Source: Lunularia cruciata (Eukaryota; Streptophyta; Marchantiopsida; Lunulariales; Lunulariaceae). Taken from it: a DNA stretch of 64,000 nucleotides. Positions 9,581 through 20,847 of this stretch are shown piece by piece. The stretch spans positions 44,617,493 through 44,681,492 of the forward strand of contig OX419759.1 of NCBI GenBank assembly GCA_948567375.1, written 5' to 3'. The notes beneath the pieces are model-generated. The model saw nothing but the letters and a program-made list of their open reading frames with translations, had not been told where the DNA came from and ran no database searches. A program made the position numbers and the translations under genes. Numbering within the stretch: the first letter of the stretch is position 1; the number at the start of each line of letters is the position of its first letter.

Positions 9581-10272
9581 TGTAACACCCATTTGTGCAT
9601 GTGTGTGGTATTGTGATATTTAGCTTGGTATTACAAGTACTTAAGAGATATTATTTATATAGAGATAAAGGATGGTTCTATATTAGTCATGGTTAGCTAA
9701 AGTTAGTCATAGCTAAGATAGAAGGGACCTTACTTTAGAGGAAGTAGAAAAGATGAGCACCACTATTTTGGATTTTAGTGTGTTGACTTGGTATTATTCC
9801 TAGGTGTTTGGCTTTGAGGAAAGAGTTGAGAACTCTTGGGCCCGCAAACCTTTTTGTTTTGGATTCTTCTTTAGTCCAAGGATAGCCCATGTGAAGGAAT
9901 CCTTGACTTAGTGGTTGGGTCAAGATAAGACCACATGCTTAGGGGAATATGCCCATGTGAATGGATATTCCTTTCTGCTTTATGACTTTACTTGACTTTT
10001 AGTCTAGTAACTTGAGTTACTACGGTAATTAGCAACTTTGGTATGTAACTATTTCACCACTTTATAAACAAGGGGTGAGGAGGTACTCATCATCCTTTCA
10101 TTTGCAACTATCTCTCTCTCATTGAGTTCTCTAGTGAGCAATGTCTTGAGTCTTGGAGTGTTAGCCTTGGAGGAGTATGATGGAGTTGGGGTTCCTTGCC
10201 TTCTTAGTCCATAGTGCACTACCATAATAGCCATCAGAGGTTCATCCTGAGTGAGAGACAGGCCGGCTCACA
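9581..10272 (+). repeat. Element Z 3' LTR
   Basis: 692 bp, same ends as the 5' LTR, with about nine differences from it, nearly all transitions. It is followed by GATC, the second copy of the TSD. Confidence 0.95.
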
Positions 10273-10860
10273 GATCCTACTATCAAAGACCTGTAACACT
10301 CAAACAACATCTCCACCAATTGGCTCAATCCAAAAGCAAAAGGTCTTACTTTGTAACAAGCTTAATAAGATCAAAGAAAAGCTTGAGACCAAAGAAGTTG
10401 CATCTCAAGAGAAGGACCAGGTGCTAGAGAAGTACCAAAAGGACAAAAAGCACAATGAATCAAGAACAAGATAGACTTGTGGAAGATGAAGGTAGATATT
10501 GACAACCTCAATAGTGAGGTATTCCAACAACAAACAAGACATGTTGACCAAATACAAGCATGAGACAATGAAGTGTCAACATTACAATCAAAGCAAGAAG
10601 GGTTCTATGCCAAGTCATTTGCTGCAAAATCCCACTACAAGAATCTTAAGAAGATCATTGACCTTTGTATCCAAGAGCTCGCTATGAGTCTAAACTACCA
10701 AGAGAAGAAGACAAGCTTAAGACCAAGGTTTGTGACAAAATGATGGCTGAGCTCCAACGTGAACAAATGAACTTGGAGAACAAAAGGATAGGGCTACTTA
10801 CACACTAGGACATATGGAAAATATCTCTTACACCAACTAGAGAAAGTAGCTAATGAAAAT
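10273..10860 (+). pseudogene. Element W, part 2: coiled-coil coding remnant
   Basis: Continues the frame broken by Z. From 10277 it reads as a Lys/Glu/Gln-rich helix-former (NKIKEKLETKEVASQEKDQV) to a stop at 10474. A one-base shift gives a further coiled-coil stretch (about 10470-10735) with one internal TGA. It ends at AAAAT (10856-10860), the left TSD copy of giant element C. W resumes at 41317. Confidence 0.45.
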
Positions 10861-12925
10861 CGTGACAACTCAACAAATCTTACTTTTGCAATAATGTGTA
10901 AGTAATTGTTCATTCCCACAAAGATGCATATCAAGAATGCTTAAATACAAAGTAAAGGTAACTTAATAGTTTTTTTGGTTATATCTTTAAACTCTTGGGC
11001 AGAAACAACACCCAAAAGAGTGTAGCAAACACGCATCAAAGGTTTTATCACAACTACTTGTCACTCAAAATCAAAATTCTTGCATTCAAATCCAAATTTA
11101 TACCAATTGTGATGATTCAATTGAGACAAGGATATCTACTTCATCTCAAAGTGACTTTGCCTTGGAATTCTATTACACTCATCCATTGAAGGTACAACTT
11201 CCTAGTTCAAAGTGACTTTGCATCAACTTCATGTCTATGGCTGCAAATGCCAAATATTGACAATACTACAATTCCCAAAGAACTGTCAAGGCATTGCTTT
11301 GAATGTGCTCCACTCAAGATCAAACACCTAGCATGGAATTCAGAGGTTAGAGAATCCAACATCTAACACTCCTTCACTTGCAATCTGAATTTCTATATGC
11401 ATTCATAAACAAAGGCATTCAATTGACACTCAAAATTAAAAAAAGAATGATGAGCATTGTATCAGCACTTTATTTTATTCATCCTCTATTCACCACAAAA
11501 TACAAAACACTCTGAATGACTGCTCTAATTAGGCAAACCACTTGGAGGTTAAAAAATACTACCTAAATTACTTAATTATCTCAATTGATTCCTCCTTTGT
11601 TTCAAATATGAAGCAACTCTTCTTACAAAACTGCTACTTCAGATTTGTAACTGCAACTGATTTGGATCCAATCCAAGTACTATCTCTACTTTGGCTTCCT
11701 CGCCCAAATCAACTACAAGTATCTCCTGCACTTTGGGTTCAACATCTACGTCTATCATTATCTCCTCCTTGGTTTGCACTGCAATTGAAGTCATAGATAT
11801 CCCAACAAAATCCTCTTTCTCTACTCTAACTTTCTTTGATGACTCAAGTAACTCAACCAACTCCACTTGTACTCTGATTTCAACTACTTTGGATCAGTTC
11901 ACTACCTTCTACCTAAGATTAGTGGTGAGACTATCTACATTCATTTTAACTAAGTCTTATTTAAGGCAGATATGATCTCCTACTGCTACCATTTTCCTAT
12001 CTACTCAAATCTTAAGACAAATTTATAAGTTATTGAGATCCACCTCCTTCACCTTCTTCCTTTGAGTCTCTTGCACCAATAGCTTCAACTCATGCAAGTA
12101 TGCTTCCTTAAGCTCCACCATGGCTCTAGTGCTCAACATTGCTTTAAAATGCCAAGTGACTTTACCCACCCAATCCAAACCCTCCTTCATTGAGAGTGCC
12201 TTGCATCAAGTTACCAATTCTACCAATTGCATACAAAGTGACTACACTTCCACCAAGTGCATCTCCTTCATCACCTTCTTTTCCTCTCTTGCCTTGGAAA
12301 CTTGGGCTTTGGCTTGTTGGACAAGGTTGTGTAGGCATTGATCCTCCCTAGCTTGGCTTGGCATCTCCTTTTGCCAATCCGTCTCCTTTTCTACAACAAC
12401 CCATCTTAACTTTGCAATGATTTGTTCTTGCACTTGGATTTGAGTGGTACATTGGAACAGATTGGTCTACATCTCCTCCAGCTTGTCTTTCATTTTCTAT
12501 AATTCTTCTTTTTGCTTGATGAGCTCTTCCTTTTGGTGCTCCAAGTACCTTCCTTGCTGGTCATAACTTCCTTGCAGATCCATCAAACTCTATTGTTGTT
12601 CCACCATATTGACCCAAAGTACTTCAACTTTGTGGCATACTTGAGTCAACATAACCTTCAATTGTTGTGAATTTGCATTCATTGCCTTAGCCATCTGCAA
12701 TTTGGTCTTCACTTTAGGATGCTCTTCCTTCACCTCTTGCATCTGCTCTTGTAGGTATACCAACAATGGGCACACCACACTAGACAAGTAGTCTACTCCT
12801 TGGAATGTCTTATCCTCCTTCTCCCTTTCTTCTTTGAACATGACCGTCTTTACCTTGGCCGGAAGTTGCAATCATCTTACTCCCATTCTAAGTTCTTTGG
12901 AACTTTCTTCATTAGGTTCACTTTG
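10861..12925 (-). repeat. Element C 3' LTR, distal piece
   Basis: Matches 37551-39600. It starts CGTGACAACTC, where the other two copies start TGTGACAAC, and ends at CTTTG (12921-12925), the left TSD copy of element D. It contains the C-terminal half of the LTR-borne coiled-coil frame on the minus strand. Confidence 0.85.
11639..12900 (-). pseudogene. LTR-borne coiled-coil protein, C-terminal part (element C 3' LTR copy)
   Basis: Minus-strand frames at 12871-12590, 12433-12242 and 11866-11639 are Lys/Glu-rich helical segments homologous to the protein in the solo C LTR (24646-27233). The last frame supplies the best view of the C-terminus: a VRVEKEDFVGISMTSIAVQ segment, an acidic stretch, then VLGLDPNQLQLQI and a stop at 11639. 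The solo copy has stops before this point, so the family's true C-terminus is probably here. Confidence 0.55.
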
Positions 12926-13320
12926 TGTAATACTCCCAGGACAGGAGAAGAGAGAAAACACAGACTTCACACTCAAACATTCGATGCTCCAAAGGAGCAC
13001 CTTCTCTTTATTATATAGCCAAAGAGGATCTCTTCCAAGGAAGCTCCACCATAGGATAAGGCACACAGATAGGTGATATGTCAGCAAGCTCCACCCTTGG
13101 ATTACTTACTTGGATGGGTGACATGTCGGTCTAGGTCCTATCTAGCTGGTCAAACAAACTTTGACCGGGGGAATCTTTTAGGGAATCTTCTTGTAGGAGT
13201 CTTAGAATCACGTAAGGTACCATTGGAAAGCCCTCATGAGACAAACCAGGGGGGAGGGAAGGCTAGCCTTTCCTTCAAGGGGGAATTTGCATATTTTGAG
13301 GCCTAATTCATCCGTTTAAG

Positions 13321-14055
13321 TGTAATACCAAGAGCTAGCCATATGATCTAGATGTGAAATTCGGTTTGGTAACATCTAGATTGATGTTATACATGATGGT
13401 CAAAATAGATCAGATAGAAGTATCACCAAAAGAGTACTTCTACTAATAGGGCAGAAACCAAAATAGACTTGAGAACCTTAGAACCAATAGCTAGGCATAT
13501 GATTTAAAGGTGAGAATTGGTTTGGTAACATCTAGAAGGATGTTACACATGATGGACTAAATAGATCAGAAAGAGATAGCACCAAAAGGGGACTTCTACT
13601 AATAGAGTAGGAACCAAAATATGCCTAGAATCTTTGAAGGCAATTTTGGATGCCTAAACGGATGAATTAGGCCTTGAAAATGTGCAAATTCCACCCCCAA
13701 TGGAGGGAAGGTTGGCCTTTCATCCCCTGCTTTGTCTCGTCAAGAGCTTTCCAATGGTACCTTACGTGATTATGAGATTCTTACAAGAAGATTCCCTAAA
13801 AGATTCCCTCCAGTCAAAGCTTGTTTGACCAACCAGATAGGGCCTAGACTAGACATGTCACCCCATCCAAGTAAGTAGTCCAAGCGTGGAGCTTGTTGAC
13901 ATGTCACCTATATGTGTCCCTAATCCTATGGTGGAGCTTCCTTGGAGGAGATCCTCTTTGTCTATATAATAAAGAGGAAGGTGCTCCTTTGGGGCATCAA
14001 ATGTTTGAGTGTGCAATTTGTGTTTTCTCTCTTTTCTTGTCCTCGGAGTATTACA
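13321..14055 (+). repeat. Solo Y-family LTR inserted inside the element D LTR
   Basis: A complete 735-bp LTR, TGTAATACCAAGAGC to CTCGGAGTATTACA, on the plus strand. It is bordered by TTAAG (13316-13320) and TTAGG (14056-14060), a TSD with one transition. A TATATAATA box lies near 13965. No internal region is present, so it arose by LTR-LTR recombination after insertion. Its antiparallel placement in a sister LTR creates inverted repeats around it. Confidence 0.87.
13333..13645 (+). repeat. Internal tandem duplication within the Y-family LTR
   Basis: Two diverged copies of an approximately 155-bp unit lie head to tail. Each begins AGCTAGsCATATGATyTA, contains the inverted repeat AACATCTAGAAGGATGTT (or a variant) and ends near a GAACCAAAATA motif. 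The same duplication is visible at 1604-1935, 14061-14392, 35428-35805 and, partly deleted, 20600-20847. Confidence 0.65.
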
Positions 14056-14392
14056 TTAGGTATCCAAAATTGCCTTCAAAGATTTCAGGCATATTTCGGT
14101 TCCTACTCTATTAGTAGAAGTCCCCTTTTGGTGATACCTCTTTCCAATCTGTTTAGTCCATCATGTGTAACATCCTTCCAGATGTTACCAAACCAATTCT
14201 CACCTTTAAATCATATGTCTAGCTATTGGTTCTAAGGTTCTCAAATCCATTTTGGTTTCTGCCCTATTAGTAGAAGTACTCTTTTGGTGATACTTCTATC
14301 TGATCTATTTTGACCATCATGTATAACATCATTCTAGATGTTACCAAACCAAATTTCACATCTAGATCATATGGCTAGCTCTTGGTATTACA

Positions 14393-14408
14393 AACCTCCC
14401 TCCTTTTA
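14393..14408 (-). other. Polypurine tract of element D
   Basis: On the minus strand AAAAGGAGGGAGGTT directly precedes the 3' LTR start TGTAATACC. This is the expected plus-strand priming site. Confidence 0.7.
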
Positions 14409-15800
14409 AGATGCAACGTCCTCATTGTGCAATTGTTGCTCAAATGCTTGCACCAACACCGGTGCATGTGCCAAATTGGCAGCGGGCTCCCAGGTTGCTT
14501 CATAGAGGGGGTAACTTTTCCATTGTACAAGATAGTTCACCCGTGGATGGCGAGTATCACGTATGCATTTCTGGAGAATACACTCCACTTCATATTCTTC
14601 TGCGCCATCAATGAGTGTCGGACAAGGTCAAATGTCTTGTGTGGAATGGCCTGAGCGGGAAGCATATCTGCGTAGTAGAGAAACATGGAACACTACATGG
14701 ATCTTCATGTGTGGTGGTAGCTCAAGCTGATAGGCCACAGCGCCGACGCGATGAAGAATTGAGAAAGACCCAATAAAACAAGGTCTGAGCTTACGAGGTC
14801 CAACTAGTGTGAGGTTGGTTGTTGATAGCCACACTTGATCCCCAACATTGAACTCCATGTGCCTACGGTGTGCATCAGCATATTGCTTCTGTCGATTTTG
14901 CACAATCTATAATCTGTGCTTGGTGCTCTCCACACCTTGTTGGATTCTAGAAATAAATGTGTTGACTACATCGACCTTGGTAGCCATTAGACGGATCTTC
15001 ATCAAGCTAGATGATGTGAAGGGATGCTCACCATACATGATGAAGAAAAAGTGACCTAGGTAGATGTATTCACTGAATTGTTGTAAGCAAATTCCACCAA
15101 CAGGAGTAGGGTGTCCCACCTCTCTTGCTCTTCTAAGGTGAAACCGCGTAACATGTCTTCAATCGTGTGATTAGCCCGCTCTGTTTGGCCATCTGTTTGT
15201 GGGTGGTAAGCTGTGGACATGGCCAACTTGGTTTTGAGGAAATCAAAGAGTGTTCGCCAAAACAAACTAGTGAATTATGTGCCTCTATCGGTGATAAGTA
15301 CTCTAGACAAGCCATGGTGAGAGAAGACTGCATCTAAGTATAATTGAGCTAGTTATGGGGCGGTCACCTCATTGGTGGTAGGGCGTACATGAATCATTTT
15401 GCTGAGCCGGTCCACAAAGACCACAATGGAATCAAACCTTGAGGTGGTCTTGGGTAATTCACAAACAAGATCCATACTCACTTGTTCCCAACATTGGGTA
15501 GGAGTGGGGAGAGGTTGAAGGAGCACTGCATGAGCTTGATTAGAAGCTTTGTTCTGTTGACAAAGTAGGCAGTTGTGCATGTAGTCCATCATGTCATTGC
15601 TCACCTTGGGCCAATAGTAGTGGCGTTGGACTGCATCCAAGGTCTTGTCCACTCCAACATGACCTACAATGGCCAAATCATGACATTCCGTTAGAATGGT
15701 GGTACGTAATTCTGGGACATTTGGAATCCATAATCTGCCATCACAAAAGGTGAGTCCTTGGGTGTTGGTGACGCCTTTGGATGATTGCACTTCTACAATT
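14406..15800 (-). pseudogene. pol: Integrase and chromodomain of element D
   Basis: Minus-strand frames 16060-15353, 15265-15056, 14903-14628 and 14588-14406. The HHCC part is seen as HDLAIVGHVG with CLLCQQNK. The core has MDLVCELP, then AYHPQTDGQTERANHTIEDM with the catalytic Glu. The C-terminal module reads FNVGDQVWLST and RKLRPCFIGSFSI. The last frame is a chromodomain (HPRVNYLVQWKSYPLYEATWEP), which targets such elements to modified histone tails and defines a chromovirus. Several stops and shifts separate the pieces. Confidence 0.85.
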
Positions 15801-17300
15801 TGTGGATCAATTTTTGTAGCAGCTAGAATCTCTGGCCAAAATTCAGGGCTAATCTTAACCTCTGCCACCAAGTTGTTTGCCATTGGCATGCGGGTGAATG
15901 CATCTGCAAGTTGCTTCTTACCTTCCATGTAAGTGATTGTCATGTTGAAGCGTTGTCGCCACTCTGCCCACCGAATCTGGCAATGAGATAGATCCTTTTG
16001 TGTCTCAAGGTAGACTAGAGGTTTGTGGTCTTTCTCTACTACAAATGCCTTCTTGCCCAAATAGTGCTTCCAATGCTTGGTTGCTAGAATGATGACAAGC
16101 TCTTCTCATTCTATGGTGTGGTAGTTGCGCTATGCTAATAACAACTTCTGAGAGAAATATGCAATTGGATGCCATCTGTCATGCCACTCTTGTTGTAGGA
16201 CTGCTCCTATTGCTACGCTTGATGCATCCATAGCCAACTTGATTGGATGTTTTGGGTCATACCACTTCAAGATTGGTGCACGCAGAAGGGTGGCTTTCAA
16301 TTCTTGAAAGGCCAACTCTTGTGCGGTTCCCCATGTCCACTCCTTCCCCTTGCCAAGTAGTGTTGTTAAAGGTTGTGCAACCTTGCAGAAGTCCTTGACA
16401 AATCTATGATAGAATCCTGTGAACCCCAAGAAGCTCTTGAGCTGAGTCTGATCTTCTGGGGCACTCCATTTTTGAATGACCTCAATTTTATCAGTCAATA
16501 CTTGAATGCCCTTTGCACTTACTCTATGCCCCAAGTAGTCTACTTTAGACTTGCAAAACTCGCACTTTGAGATTTTGGCGTACAATCAATTCTATCTTAG
16601 AATCTGGAGGACCTCTCATAGATGTTGTTTGTGTTCTATCATTGTGTTATTGTATACTAAGATATTGTCCAAGAAGATGATAACAGACTTATCCAAGTAT
16701 GGACAAAATATGTCATTCATTAGACTCATGAAAGTGGCAGGTGCATTGGTGAGGCCAAAAGGCATCACAAGATACTCAAAGTGGCCATACCTGGTTTGAA
16801 AGGCAGTTTTGTACACATCCTCCTCTGCAATTCAGATTTGATTGTAACCTCTGTAAGTCCAATTTGGTGAAGTATCTTGCTCCATGGAGTTGATCAAACA
16901 GGTCATCCATGCAAGGTGAGGGGTATTTGTTCTTCACTATTTGTTGATTGAGATCTTGATAGTCAATGCACATGCGCATTGTACCATCCTTCTTCTTCAC
17001 AAACAAGACAAGAGCACCCATATGGTGATACGCTAGGTTGGATGAACCCCTTCTGCAGCATCTCCTCAATTTGAGTCTTACATTCCTCTAACTCATGAGG
17101 TGATAGGCAATATGGGGCCTTACAAGGAGGTATCTTCCCCGGGAGTGTCTCAATTTTATGATCTACTCTCCTTTTTGGTGGTAATCCTAAGGGTAGATCA
17201 TCAAGAAAGACATCTTGAAATTCATCTACCACAGCCTTTAATTTCTCAAGAATTTGTCCATCGAGTTGTGCACTCTGGACTTCTCTTATTAGACCCATGA
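15800..17300 (-). pseudogene. pol: Reverse transcriptase-RNase H of element D
   Basis: Frames 17298-16963, 17069-16776, 16816-16616, 16585-16130 and 16060 onward. RT motifs: [48 protein letters not shown] and an active site reading IIFLDNILV, where the second Asp of the usual FLDD is Asn. The linker (FLGFTGFYHRFVKDF) and RNase H (IKLAMDASSVAIGAVL; KDHKPLVYLETQ) follow. Frame breaks near 16.99, 16.82 and 16.60 kb and the Asn substitution mean it is inactive. Confidence 0.85.
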
Positions 17301-17906
17301 AGCATTTATTGGTCTTACAGACAGTTGTTGTCCCTATGACATATAGAGGCAGTTTCTGCCTGTGTGATTTTTCTTTAACCCCAATGATTGACCATTAGTG
17401 AGCTCTCACTACTTTCTTCCTCCAATCTACCATAGGGTTGTAATGCTCCATCCATGGTATGCCTAGGATTGCATCATAACGAGCTAATTGTATCACTCGC
17501 CACTCAATTACTTCCTGATGTTCTCCTATAAAGAGTGTTACCCGTTTAAGTAATGATTCAATCCTCTTTGTTTGCCCATTAGGAAACTCTACTTCTTACT
17601 CCCATCTCTCTCTAGATCCATTCCCAATCTTATTGCAACAGAATGAGATAAGAAATTCTCTGTTGCTCTTGGATCAATTAATACTCTCACTTGATTGCCT
17701 TCTAGGACTCCATTCACGACAATCAATTGTGAGGTTGCCTTTTAGGATCTTTGCGCATTAGTCTTCTTCCTTCTCTCGCTTCTCTGCTTCCTTATTGAGC
17801 TAGTAAGGCCGCGAGGTACATTTACTGGTGATCTTTGTTTTCCGAAGTGATTTCTACCTCCTCCTCTTCAATGTACTTCTCCATGTTATTCAAAGATTGC
17901 CTGTAT
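17301..17906 (-). pseudogene. pol: Protease region of element D
   Basis: Reading down the minus strand from about 17760, a retropepsin-like segment has VLIDPRATENFLS at the active-site position, where chromoviruses usually have a DSGA(T)xNF motif; the Ser-Gly is changed to Pro-Arg. Stops are frequent downstream to 17300. The upstream border at 17906 is the insertion point of the solo Z LTR. Confidence 0.6.
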
Positions 17907-18598
17907 TGTGAGCCGGCCTGTCTCCCACTCATGATGAACCTCTGATGGCTATTATGGTAGCGCACCATGGACTAAGAAGGCAAGGAACCCCAACTCCATC
18001 ATACTCCTCCAAGGCTAACACTCCAAGACTCAAGACATTGCTCACTAGAGAACTCAATGAGAGAGAGATAGTTGCAAATGAAAGGATGATGAGTACCTCC
18101 TCACCCCTTGTTTATATACTTGTGAAATAGTTACGTACCAAAGTTACTAATTACCATAGTAACTCAAGTTACTAGACTAAAAGTCAAGTAAAGTCAAAAA
18201 GTAGAAAGGAATATCCATTCACATGGGCATATTCCCCTAAGCATGTGGTCTTATCTTGACCCAACCACTAAGTCAAGGATTCCTTCACATGGGCTATCCT
18301 TGGACTAAAGAAGAATCCAAAACAAAAAGGCTTGCGGGCCCAAGAGTTCTCAACTCTTTCCTCAAAGCCAAACACCTAGGAATAATACCAAGTCAACACA
18401 CTAAAATCCAAAATAGTGGTGCTCATCTTTTCTACTTCCTCTAAAGTAAGGTCCCTTCTATCTTAGCTATGACTAACTTTAGCTAATCATGACTAATATA
18501 GAACCATCCTTTATCTCTATATAAATAATATCTCTTAAGTACTTGTAATACCAAGCTAAATATCACAATACCACACACATGCACAAATGGGTGTTACA
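17907..18598 (-). repeat. Solo Z-family LTR inserted in element D
   Basis: A 692-bp inverted copy of the Z LTR (plus strand TGTGAGCCGGCC to GGGTGTTACA). The borders GTAT (17903-17906) and GTAC (18599-18602) form a 4-bp TSD with one transition, the same TSD length as the full Z element. It lies between the gag zinc knuckle and the protease of D. Confidence 0.88.
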
Positions 18599-18601
18599 GT
18601 A

Positions 18602-19617
18602 CAAAGGCCGAGGGCCTCTAGGGAAATGAGTGCGACAGTTGGTAGATATGTGCCTAATATAGCCACAATTGTAGCAACGGTGTTGTTCTCCTCGAGTTCC
18701 TTCCCCTCGTGGAACTCCATCTCTTCATTCTTCTACCCGTCCACTTGAAGCGGTTGTGCTACTCGATCTTGAAATCAAAGGTTGTCTAATTCCATTGGTA
18801 CTGATCTACCCATGTGTGGCATTTCTGCCCGATAATATTAAGGTGGAACTACTCCTTCACCCCCACCTAATGCTCCTGCTATTCTTTATGTACAAGCAAT
18901 GGCTTCAAATACTATGCAAGGGTTTTGCACCATGACTTCTTGGCAAATCCGCTCCTTTAACCCTCGTTTGAAATTGTTGGGAGCCTCTGCTGGACTCATG
19001 TTAGTAATCGTGACTTGTAGATCCAGAAATGCCTCCACATACTCTCATATGTTGTTCTTTTGTCTCAATCCCCATAGTCGGGTTCGAGCCATCTGCACAA
19101 AATCCATTGATTGGAAATTCTTCAGCAATCCTTCTTGCATTGTTATCCACGTGACCTCCCTTCTCTCAGCCAACATGGATTGTTCCCAAGCATCATACCA
19201 TGTGAGGGCTTTATCGATCAAGTACCCATATGCAAACATGCCTGCAGCATGCTCCGTGATCTCTGTTGAGAACAATCAGAAATATCTATTCATTCTCAAG
19301 ATCCAATTTTCTACTAGTCCCATCATATGTTGCCCCTTGTAAGGCTCAATGTTGTAGGTCTTCTTCATCTGGAATAGCAATGTGGCTTTGTCGTTGATAG
19401 GGTTCATAGACACAGGTGCCTCTCCAAGTACTTCAATCGTAGGTATTGGGTTTTGAGACGGCTCTTCTTCTTGCATGGCTTGATTGTTCCTGAGGATCTG
19501 CACTTGACTTTGTAATGCCTCCATGGTCATCTTAATCTCTTGAAATTCATTCAACATCCCTTGCATTCCTTGCAGCAGCTCTTGCAAGTGCGGATCCATG
19601 GTTCCTGCAACACTCAA
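18602..19617 (-). pseudogene. gag: Gag of element D
   Basis: Frames 19617-19276 and 19275-19045 are separated by a stop. The N-terminal helix (LQELLQGMQGMLNEFQEIKM) is followed by a capsid domain (YNIEPYKGQHMMGLVENWILRMNRYF; YLIDKALTWYDAWEQSM; GLLKNFQSMDFVQMARTRLW). A CX2CX4HX4C zinc knuckle, CYNCGYIRHISTNC, lies near 18640-18690. It is followed at once by the solo Z LTR. Confidence 0.75.
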
Positions 19618-20187
19618 GTGCTAATGTCTACTTCAATACAGAGTCAATATGATCACTCTAGAAGGCGCACAAACTATCGGAACTACCATTGGGACCCCAA
19701 AAGCTACCACTCGTTGATAATACTCCTCACCAAAATTCTGAACCACAAAATCTCTAAATATCACTTTTGGTCTCACTACATAATGGATTTCTACTTGAGT
19801 GTTGAAAGGGAAAATTTGGAAAATTCACATCCATATCATCATAATAGAATGTAGATTGTCAACTCCCACTCTTTGTCATATATCACCATAGGTAGAATCA
19901 CCGGATTTGGTGAGTTCATCACCTTGTTCATGAATTCTGCACCAAAGTGATAAACTAGCGATACCCTCATTTGCTCACGTTGGATATACATAACCTTGAT
20001 GTGGAATGGATTTGGGAATGGAAAGCTAGGTGTAGGAAATTGTCCTCCCAATGCATCCATCCCATCCGCTCTCTAAAGTCCTTCCTAAGTCTTGCAATTA
20101 CTCTATGTTCTCCACCTCAAATTACTCAATTTCAATAGTTTGTGCTCTTCCAAGAGGGGTGATCCACTCTCTTGGACTAAGACACTT
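19618..20187 (-). other. Leader of element D, with a 73-codon ORF
   Basis: About 570 bp between the primer site and recognisable gag. An ORF at 20060-19839 (starting MDALGGQFPTPSFPFPNPF) has no recognised domain. It may be the true gag N-terminus joined by a frameshift, or an uncoding leader. Confidence 0.35.
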
Positions 20188-20199
20188 GCTTTGATACCA
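20188..20199 (-). other. Primer binding site of element D
   Basis: Minus-strand TGGTATCAAAGC, one base from the 5' LTR end. It is the iMet tRNA site with one G-to-A change. Confidence 0.85.
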
Positions 20200-20200
20200 T

Positions 20201-20847
20201 TGTAATACTCCGAGACAAGAGAAGAGAGAAAACACAAACTTCACACTCAAACATTCGATGCCCCAAAGGAGGACCTTCTCTTATTATATAGCCAAAGAAG
20301 ATCTCTTCCAAGGAAGCTCCACCATAGGATAAGGCACACAGATAGGTGACATGTCAGCAAGCTCCATCCTTGGATTACTTACTTGGATGGGTGACATGTT
20401 GGTCTAGGTCCTATCTAGCTGGTCAAACAAGCTTTGACCGGAGTGAATATTTTAGAGAATCTTCCTTAGGAGTCTCAGAATCACATGAGTAAGGTACCAT
20501 TGGAGAGCTCTCAACGAGACAAACTAGGGAGGAGGGAAGGCCAATCTTTACTCCATTGGGGGGGAATTTGCATATTTTTGAAGCCTAATTCATCCGTTCA
20601 GGCCTCTGAAATTGCCTTCAAAGATTTTAGGCATATTTTGGTTCCTACTCTATTAGTAGAAGTCCCCTTTTGGTGATACCTCTTTCTGATATGTTTCTCT
20701 TTCTGATCTTTTGGTTTCTGCCCTATTAGTAGAAGTTCTCTTTTGGTGATACTTCTATCTGATCTATTTTGACCATCATGTATAACATCATTCTAGATGT
20801 TACCAAACCAAATTTCACATCTAAATCATATAGCTCTTGGTATTACA
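20201..20847 (-). repeat. Element D 5' LTR
   Basis: 647 bp, same terminal sequences as the 3' LTR but shorter. Part of the internal duplicated unit is deleted around 20690-20720, leaving two TCTTTCTGAT stretches side by side. Followed by the CTTTG TSD at 20848-20852. Confidence 0.9.

Larger units (their letters stand above)
2474..10272 (+). mobile_element. Element Z: near-intact Ty3/gypsy (Athila/Tat-like) retrotransposon
   Basis: A 7,799-bp element with two 692-bp LTRs that differ at about nine positions by my reading, making it the youngest full element here. It is flanked by GATC on both sides (2470-2473 and 10273-10276), a 4-bp rather than the usual 5-bp TSD. Its order is LTR, primer site, an extra zinc-knuckle ORF, gag, protease, reverse transcriptase-RNase H, integrase, polypurine tract, LTR. 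There is no chromodomain, and the primer site is not iMet, which fits the non-chromovirus Athila/Tat/Ogre branch. It interrupts the W coding remnant. A few nonsense changes break gag-pol. Confidence 0.95.
12926..14392 (-). repeat. Element D 3' LTR, split by a solo LTR
   Basis: LTR ends are TGTAATACC (minus strand, from 14392) and GGGAGTATTACA (minus strand, to 12926). The LTR sequence itself is 14392-14061 plus 13320-12926. A same-family LTR in opposite orientation (13321-14055) interrupts it. The adjacent purine run at 14393-14408 is the polypurine tract. Confidence 0.88.
12926..20847 (-). mobile_element. Element D: Ty3/gypsy chromovirus inserted in the 3' LTR of element C
   Basis: Full minus-strand element flanked by an exact 5-bp TSD, CTTTG (12921-12925 and 20848-20852). 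It reads 5' LTR (20847 to 20201), iMet primer site, gag, protease, RT, RNase H, integrase, chromodomain, polypurine tract, and 3' LTR (14392 to 12926). Two later insertions sit in it: a solo LTR of its own family in the 3' LTR (13321-14055) and a solo Z LTR between gag and protease (17907-18598). Coding frames are broken by stops and shifts, and the RT active site is altered. Confidence 0.93.
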
